Shown here one piece after another: positions 5,562-9,160 of a DNA stretch of 9,160 bases. How positions within the stretch are numbered: position 1 is the stretch's first letter; every line of letters begins with the position of its first letter. The notes below the pieces were generated by a model. It saw only the letters and a program-made list of their open reading frames with translations, made no database searches and was not told the origin of the DNA. The stretch is from contig URNK01000067.1 in the NCBI GenBank assembly GCA_900549195.1, positions 1-9,160 of the forward strand, written 5' to 3'. The stretch is from an uncultured Collinsella sp. GTDB lineage: Bacteria; Actinomycetota; Coriobacteriia; Coriobacteriales; Coriobacteriaceae. The translations under genes were made by a program, and so were the position numbers.

Positions 5562-6158
5562 ATGGCGATACCAGTGGACCTTCGCATTAAGAAAACCTAC
5601 CGCGCCCTGTTCGATGCCTTCACCGAGCTTCTCGAGGAGCATCGTTTTGAGGACCTGACGGTTGCCATGCTGTGCGACCGCGCCATGATTCGCCGTACGA
5701 CGTTCTACAAGCACTTTCGCGACAAAAACGATTACTTTGCCTTTTATATCGATGAGCTCATGTCGGGCTTGCCGCAAAAACAGCCCGATGAGGCCGGCGC
5801 AGTGTCTGCCGAGGACGTGCGCGCGCTTCGGCACGCGATTTTGGACGATGCCATGGATTTGATTCTTGCGCACGAGCAGCTCATGGATAACATTTTGGCA
5901 AGCAGCATGTCGGGCATGTTGACCAATGTTATTTGCGACCGCATTGCCCGCTCCATCCGCGAGCGTGTGATGAACGTGCTTGCCGAGGATGCCCTGGCCC
6001 CCGTGTCACTCGAGACGACGTCTGAGTTTGTTGCCGGCGGTATTATTCGACTTTTCACGATATGGTGGGAATCGGGCCACGATCTTGAGCGTCGACCCGA
6101 GATAGCCGACGTGGTCGATGCGCTGTTTGAGCGGACCATGACACCGGTGAATCACTAA
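5562..6158 (+). CDS. TetR/AcrR family transcriptional regulator
   Basis: A 198-residue regulator. The N-terminal helix-turn-helix domain (about 8-60) is a textbook TetR fold: TYRALFDAFTELLEEHRFEDLTV, then the recognition region LCDRAMIRRTTFYKHFRDK (37-55). The rest (about 60-198) is the all-helical ligand and dimer domain, with no signature that reveals the effector. It ends in DALFERTMTPVNH. The start is uncertain: ATG 5562 has the only GAGG (5558-5561) touching it with no spacing, while GTG 5574, 12 nt further and in frame, has it 12 nt away and would remove MAIP. The frame is open far upstream but those residues do not belong to the family. Divergent from lemA, so lemA or an unlinked gene could be the target. 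Its stop lies 2 bp from the 3' end of the tRNA-Ser gene on the other strand. Confidence 0.88.
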   Translation: MAIPVDLRIKKTYRALFDAFTELLEEHRFEDLTVAMLCDRAMIRRTTFYKHFRDKNDYFAFYIDELMSGLPQKQPDEAGAVSAEDVRALRHAILDDAMDLILAHEQLMDNILASSMSGMLTNVICDRIARSIRERVMNVLAEDALAPVSLETTSEFVAGGIIRLFTIWWESGHDLERRPEIADVVDALFERTMTPVNH

Positions 6159-6160
6159 AG

Positions 6161-6250
6161 TGGCGGAGAGAGGGGGATTCGAACCCCCGGAACGCTCTCG
6201 CGCTCAACGGTTTTCAAGACCGCCGCATTCAACCGCTCTGCCATCTCTCC
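6161..6250 (-). tRNA. tRNA-Ser, anticodon UGA
   Basis: A 90-nt gene including an encoded 3' CCA (6161-6163). The 7-bp acceptor stem is GGAGAGA (6244-6250 strand-reversed) with TCTCTCC (6165-6171), with discriminator G. The anticodon loop reads CTTGAAA, giving UGA, which decodes UCA. A long variable arm (GCGCGAGAGCG region) marks it as a class II serine tRNA, and the T-loop GGTTCGAATCC is intact. Possible -10 on the minus strand: TATCAT (6261-6266). No terminator is visible after it; transcription would run into the antisense of the tetR-like gene. Confidence 0.96.
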
Positions 6251-6301
6251 GTGAGTCGTAATGATAGCATCGTTTTGAATTTGCAACAGGGAAGGCGAAC
6301 G

Positions 6302-8083
6302 ATGACGATCACCGAAATCGACGAGAAGTTCATGCGCGAGGCGCTGGCCGAGGCGCGAGCCGCCGCGGCGGTGGGCGAGGTGCCCATCGGAGCCGTAGTG
6401 GTGCGCGACGGCGAGATTGTCGCGCGGGCGCATAATCGTCGCGAGCTCGACCAGGATCCTTCGGCTCATGCCGAGTTCGCGGCCTTGTGCGCTGCCGCTC
6501 GGTCGCTCGGTCGCTGGCGCCTTTCCGACTGTACGATCTATGTAACGCTCGAGCCCTGCTGCATGTGCGCGGGTCTTATGGTTAACGCGCGCGTGGGGCG
6601 CTGCGTGTATGGCGCGGCCGATGCCAAGGCGGGCGCGTTGGGATCCCTATACGATTTGAATGCCGACTCGCGCCTGAACCATCGGTTTAACATGACGGCT
6701 GGGGTCCTGGAAGATGAATGCCGCGAGCTGCTGAGTAGCTATTTTGGCGGTCTGCGCGGAGCGGGCGGTGCTGATTGCGGCTGTGGGGCCGATCTTGAAG
6801 CTCACGCCGCTCACGCCGCAGCGCTTGCAGGTGCCGGTGAGGATGCTGGCACGGCGGTTGACTTTGGCCCTGCGTGCCGCCGGCCCCGCCGCGTGTTGCT
6901 GGCGATCGACTCCTTTAAGGGCAGCGTTTCGAGCGCGCAGGCGGAGGCGGCGGTTGCCGAAGGCGTGCGCCGCGTTTGGCCCGATGCCGAGGTGCGTGCA
7001 TTGCCGCTGGCAGATGGTGGCGAGGGAACGCTCGATGCCATCGCCGCATGCGGTGGCGAGCTCTCAACCTGCGATGTCGCAGGCCCCGTGGGCGACCGCG
7101 TGTCTGCCCGGATGCTGGTGGACGGCGAGCACGAGTCGGCTGTAATTGAGATGGCCGAGGCGGCCGGCATCGGGTATTCGCCTTGCACGGAGTCGGCGGC
7201 GTTGGCGGCCACAACCTATGGCGTGGGCGAACTGATGCTTCATGCGGTTCGCGCGGGTGCAAAGACTATCTATATTGGCTTGGGCGGCAGTGCCACCAAC
7301 GACGGTGGCGCCGGCATGCTGCAGGCGCTGGGCGCGCGTGTGGTCGATGATCGGGGCTGCGATGTCGCCCCCGGTCTTGCTGGCCTTGAGCGGGTGGCGA
7401 GCGTTGATTTGGAGCCGGCGCTGCAGGCTTTGGATGGCGCTCGCATCGTTGTACTCTCCGATGTCGAGAATCCGCTCGTAGGGCGCCGCGGCGCGCTTGC
7501 GGTGTTCGGCGGACAGAAGGGTCTGCCGGCGGATGATGCCGAGGCGCTGAGCAGGTGTGACAGCTGGATGGTCGGCTATGGTCGCTTGCTCGATACGGCG
7601 ATTTTCGAGGCGCGGACCCAAGGGTTGTTGCGCGCGTCCGAGGGTGTGCGGACATTTGGTTCGGTGCTCGGTGTGCCCGGTGCCGGTGCCGCCGGCGGCC
7701 TGGGTGCCGCGCTGTTGGCGCTCGGCGCGGAGCTGCGTTCGGGCGTGGAGACGGTGCTCGATCTCGTGGGATTTGACGAGCGCGTGCGCGATGTCGACCT
7801 GGTCATTACAGGCGAGGGCAATATGGATGAGCAATCCGCCGCCGGTAAGGCGCCGGTGGGCGTGGCGCGCCGTGCCAAGCGGTGTGGCAAACCGGTGATC
7901 GCTGTCGTGGGCGGTCGCGCTGACAACCTGGATGCGGTGTGTGAGCAGGGTATTGACTTGGTGCTCCCGATCTGCCGCAAGCCCATGCCCCTCGACCAGG
8001 CGCTCGAACCACGGGAAGCCACTGCCAACCTTATCTGTGCCGGCGAGTCAGCCGCCCAAGCCTATGACCTCGCTCGCCTCTAA
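6302..8083 (+). CDS. Fusion of tRNA adenosine deaminase (TadA) and glycerate 2-kinase (GlxK type)
   Basis: One 593-residue frame with two complete enzymes. Residues 1-150 are TadA, which deaminates A34 of tRNA-Arg(ACG) to inosine: SAHAEFA (H56, E58), the zinc motif PCCMCAG (C86, C89), GEVPIGAVVV (25-34) and the tRNA-type tail ending CRELLSSYF. Residues 150-197 are an Ala/Gly-rich linker with several Cys and His. Residues 198-593 are a glycerate kinase of the GlxK/GarK family, which phosphorylates D-glycerate with ATP to 2-phosphoglycerate: IDSFKGS (202-208), LADGGEGT (237-244), GLGGSATNDGG (326-336), DVENPL (387-392), FGGQKG (402-407), GAGAAGGLGAA (460-470) and DLVITGEGNMDEQS (499-512). Both halves match family length. 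ATG 6302 has AGGGAAGG (6288-6295) 6 nt upstream. An in-frame GTG at 6893 lies at the kinase start but has no ribosome-binding site, so separate translation looks unlikely. FGGQKG in place of the usual FGPQKG is a small oddity. Confidence 0.9.
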   Translation: MTITEIDEKFMREALAEARAAAAVGEVPIGAVVVRDGEIVARAHNRRELDQDPSAHAEFAALCAAARSLGRWRLSDCTIYVTLEPCCMCAGLMVNARVGRCVYGAADAKAGALGSLYDLNADSRLNHRFNMTAGVLEDECRELLSSYFGGLRGAGGADCGCGADLEAHAAHAAALAGAGEDAGTAVDFGPACRRPRRVLLAIDSFKGSVSSAQAEAAVAEGVRRVWPDAEVRALPLADGGEGTLDAIAACGGELSTCDVAGPVGDRVSARMLVDGEHESAVIEMAEAAGIGYSPCTESAALAATTYGVGELMLHAVRAGAKTIYIGLGGSATNDGGAGMLQALGARVVDDRGCDVAPGLAGLERVASVDLEPALQALDGARIVVLSDVENPLVGRRGALAVFGGQKGLPADDAEALSRCDSWMVGYGRLLDTAIFEARTQGLLRASEGVRTFGSVLGVPGAGAAGGLGAALLALGAELRSGVETVLDLVGFDERVRDVDLVITGEGNMDEQSAAGKAPVGVARRAKRCGKPVIAVVGGRADNLDAVCEQGIDLVLPICRKPMPLDQALEPREATANLICAGESAAQAYDLARL

Positions 8084-8100
8084 GGCCTATCTCCCTATAA

Positions 8101-8165
8101 GTTGCGGTGGAATACGGAGTGTTTTTGCCTTTAAGGGGCTAATTCAGCCCGTATTCCACCGCAAC
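8101..8165. repeat. 17-bp perfect inverted repeat after the tadA-glxK gene
   Basis: 8101-8117 (GTTGCGGTGGAATACGG) pairs perfectly with 8149-8165 across a 31-base loop, 17 nt after the stop codon. No T-run follows, so it is not a standard terminator, though it may protect or end the transcript. Next to it, 8165-8186 contains a second near-palindrome, CCTCG-AG-AATGG against CCATTCGAGG. Confidence 0.7.
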
Positions 8166-8217
8166 CTCGAGAATGGCCATTCGAGGTTGGCTGCCTTGGG
8201 TCTTGGGTCGGACCGTT

Positions 8218-8379
8218 TGCCACGAAATGCGGCCATCTGCTACGTTAAACCGGCCATCCTCGACCATCCCGGAATTTGCAAAAACAAAACCGCAGGTAGA
8301 AAGCTTGCCGATTTTCGAAAAAGCCGGCTATGGTTGACCTCTGTGACCAAAACGTAGTAGATAGGCCCTTTTCGTGGCA
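8218..8379. repeat. Long imperfect palindromic element, about 160 bp
   Basis: The ends TGCCACGAAA (8218-8227) and TTTCGTGGCA (8370-8379) are exact inverses. Further matches run inward: GGCC (8231-8234 and 8364-8367), ATCTGCTACGTT (8235-8246) against AACGTAGTAGAT (8351-8362) with one mismatch, and GACCAT (8262-8267) against ATGGTTGACC (8330-8339). The centre is AT-rich. No convincing reading frame crosses it. Size and shape fit a non-autonomous palindromic element or a dispersed intergenic repeat; neither can be confirmed without a genome search. The gene-free stretch 8084-8523 consists mainly of this and its two neighbours. Confidence 0.55.
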
Positions 8380-8401
8380 CGGCACCAGATCGGTCTATTT
8401 A

Positions 8402-8475
8402 GGATGGGGCTTACTTGACTACTTTCGCCACCCTGATGCCCCTCCAGTCAAAAAGTGGTCAAAAAAGCCCCGTCC
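8402..8475. repeat. 24-bp interrupted hairpin upstream of ffs
   Basis: 8402-8425 pairs with 8452-8475 (about 19 Watson-Crick and three G-U pairs, with a two-base mismatch near the middle) around a 26-base loop. The right arm contains GTGGTCAAAAAAGCCCC. It lies 14 bp before the -35 of the ffs promoter. It might end transcription coming from tadA-glxK or belong to the same repeat family as the preceding palindrome. Confidence 0.55.
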
Positions 8476-8488
8476 CAAATTAGCTACC

Positions 8489-8517
8489 TTGCTCTGGCGG
8501 GCGGGAGCAGGTAAGAT
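8489..8517 (+). promoter_or_regulatory. Probable ffs promoter
   Basis: -35 TTGCTC (8489-8494), a 17-bp spacer and -10 TAAGAT (8512-8517). The predicted start near 8524 coincides with the first base able to pair with the end of the SRP RNA, which supports the call. Confidence 0.6.
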
Positions 8518-8523
8518 ATACCG

Positions 8524-8647
8524 AGCGCCTAGCGCGTTCGATGGGTTCGGATGACGACATGTTCCGAATCTGGTCAGGTCCGGAAGGAAGCAGCCATAAG
8601 GAGCCTCTGTCGGGCATCCGAATCCATCGAGCGCACGGGCGCTTTTT
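8524..8647 (+). ncRNA. ffs: Small signal recognition particle RNA (4.5S type), self-terminating
   Basis: The RNA core of the SRP that, with Ffh, targets nascent membrane proteins. The universally conserved apical segment is present at 8571-8594 (GGTCAGGTCCGGAAGGAAGC, then AGCC). A roughly 20-bp outer stem (8534-8553 with 8615-8634, two G-U pairs) supports it. A further AGCGCC (8524-8529) pairs with GGCGCT (8638-8643), followed by TTTT to 8647, so the closing helix appears to double as the terminator. Size about 120 nt, a small bacterial type without the Alu domain. Exact ends are inferred. No ffh gene is in the window. Confidence 0.93.
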
Positions 8648-8663
8648 GGTGCCGCGACACGGC

Positions 8664-8752
8664 CCGGCCGGCGGCGAGGTATTTGGTGTCTCGCTGGTCC
8701 TCGGCTTCGCCTGCGGGATCGCTCGACTACTAAACACCTCGCCGCCGGCCGG
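8664..8752. repeat. 17-bp perfect, very G+C-rich inverted repeat downstream of ffs
   Basis: 8664-8680 (CCGGCCGGCGGCGAGGT) is the exact inverse of 8736-8752. Pairing continues inward with TTT (8682-8684) and AAA (8732-8734). In the centre GGTCC can pair with GGGATC and GGC with GCC around a TTC loop, so nearly all 89 bases fold. No T-run follows. The gene-free stretch 8648-8983 holds this, a short AT-rich patch at about 8789-8808, and the terminator below; nothing else was recognised. Confidence 0.7.
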
Positions 8753-8897
8753 CCCCCGTCGTCCAAAAATCACCCGTAAGGGCGCGTTTATCTAATTTAA
8801 TCTATCCCTTGCGGAATGCGGCTTGCTGGCGTTGTCTGGGCATTGATGGCTACGTGGTTCAAGAGGCGGCGGTGCTGTTGCTTGAATTTTTGCAGTT

Positions 8898-8940
8898 AAA
8901 GAGGCTCGTTTCCCTGGGTTGGGGAAACGGGCCTCTTTTT
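8898..8940. terminator. Strong hairpin terminator beyond the surface-protein gene, probably bidirectional
   Basis: A 17-bp stem (8898-8914 with 8922-8938, one G-U) with a 7-nt loop. On the plus strand TTTTTGTTTCTT follows (8936-8947), a very good U-tract. On the minus strand it starts 43 nt after the stop of the surface-protein gene and ends CTCTTTAA, a weaker tract. The direction of main use is uncertain, because no plus-strand gene other than ffs precedes it. Confidence 0.85.
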
Positions 8941-8983
8941 GTTTCTTGGCTTGTGGATTGGCGAAGACAATAACCGCTGGCAG

Positions 8984-9160
8984 CTATTTTGAGTTCTTGA
9001 TGCGGCGTGTGGCTGTGGCGGTTATTCCGAGTCCCATGGCGGCGATTCCTGCGAGTGCTATTGCGCTCGGTGCTGTGTCGCCCGTGTTCGCGAGCTTGCC
9101 GGCGGTGTGTTTCGTCAAGAGGATTTGAGCAAAAAGAGCATCGGAAATTGAACAGCCTGA
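8984..9160 (-). CDS. C-terminal end of a sortase-anchored cell-wall surface protein
   Basis: 58 codons run from the window edge to TAG (8984-8986). The tail is a classic cell-wall sorting signal: LANTGD (residues 23-28 of the fragment), a hydrophobic span PSAIALAGIAAMGLGITATA (31-50) and a positive end TRRIKNSK. Sortase would cut between T and G and link the protein to peptidoglycan. The pentapeptide is LAxTG rather than LPxTG; class E sortases of Actinobacteria are known to prefer LAxTG. The part before the motif (SGCSISDALFAQILLTKHTAGK) gives no domain, and the remainder lies outside the window, so the protein's function is unknown. A damaged gene cannot be excluded. The overlapping plus-strand frame 8919-9128 is its shadow. 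Confidence 0.75.
   Translation of the reverse strand, partial: SGCSISDALFAQILLTKHTAGKLANTGDTAPSAIALAGIAAMGLGITATATRRIKNSK

Noticed and set aside
7064..7834. 256-codon minus-strand frame opposite the glycerate kinase half
   Set aside because: Shadow frame; the plus strand has all GlxK motifs.
8541..8795. Plus- and minus-strand frames over ffs and the following palindrome (also 8419-8766 minus)
   Set aside because: They cross the SRP RNA and inverted repeats; the apparent proteins are translations of structured RNA.
8846..8899. Short Cys-rich 17-residue frame before the terminator at 8898
   Set aside because: No ribosome-binding site, runs into the terminator stem; too short to support.
1..9160. 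CRISPR array, defence island or other multi-gene novel system
   Set aside because: No regularly spaced direct repeats and no nuclease, toxin or defence families were seen; the genes are unrelated housekeeping units.

Overview
The window looks like chromosome from a G+C-rich member of the Coriobacteriia, most likely a Collinsella-type gut actinobacterium. That placement is an inference from overall base composition, the gene families and the class-E-like (LAxTG) sorting signal; no database was searched.

Layout, left to right. A serine acetyltransferase gene (cysE, minus strand, cut by the window edge) is divergent from a DedA-family membrane protein gene (plus), which ends in a strong terminator. 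Next is ilvE (branched-chain aminotransferase, plus) with its own promoter and a roughly 147-nt structured leader. A large nested hairpin follows ilvE. A complete 1506-bp IS256-family insertion sequence (3033-4538) has landed between that hairpin and the next terminator. Its 28-bp imperfect terminal inverted repeats and perfect 8-bp target duplication (CCTGCATA) are all visible. The interrupted DNA may have carried a small gene. Beyond it lie lemA (minus) and a divergent TetR-type regulator (plus), then tRNA-Ser(UGA) (minus), which abuts the end of the tetR-like gene.

The most unusual gene is at 6302-8083: one uninterrupted frame joins a complete tRNA adenosine deaminase (TadA) to a complete glycerate 2-kinase (GlxK type) through an Ala/Gly-rich linker. 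After it come about 440 bases with no convincing gene but three large inverted repeats. Next is the small SRP RNA gene (ffs) with a recognisable promoter and its own terminator, then another large G+C-rich palindrome, a bidirectional terminator, and the C-terminal end of a cell-wall-anchored surface protein on the minus strand.

Most genes are single housekeeping units (cysteine synthesis, branched-chain amino acids, wobble-base modification, protein targeting) with their own control signals, not one pathway. I see no CRISPR array, defence island or other clear new multi-gene system. The points most worth following up are the TadA-GlxK fusion, the run of palindromes around ffs, and the IS256 insertion with its insulating hairpins.
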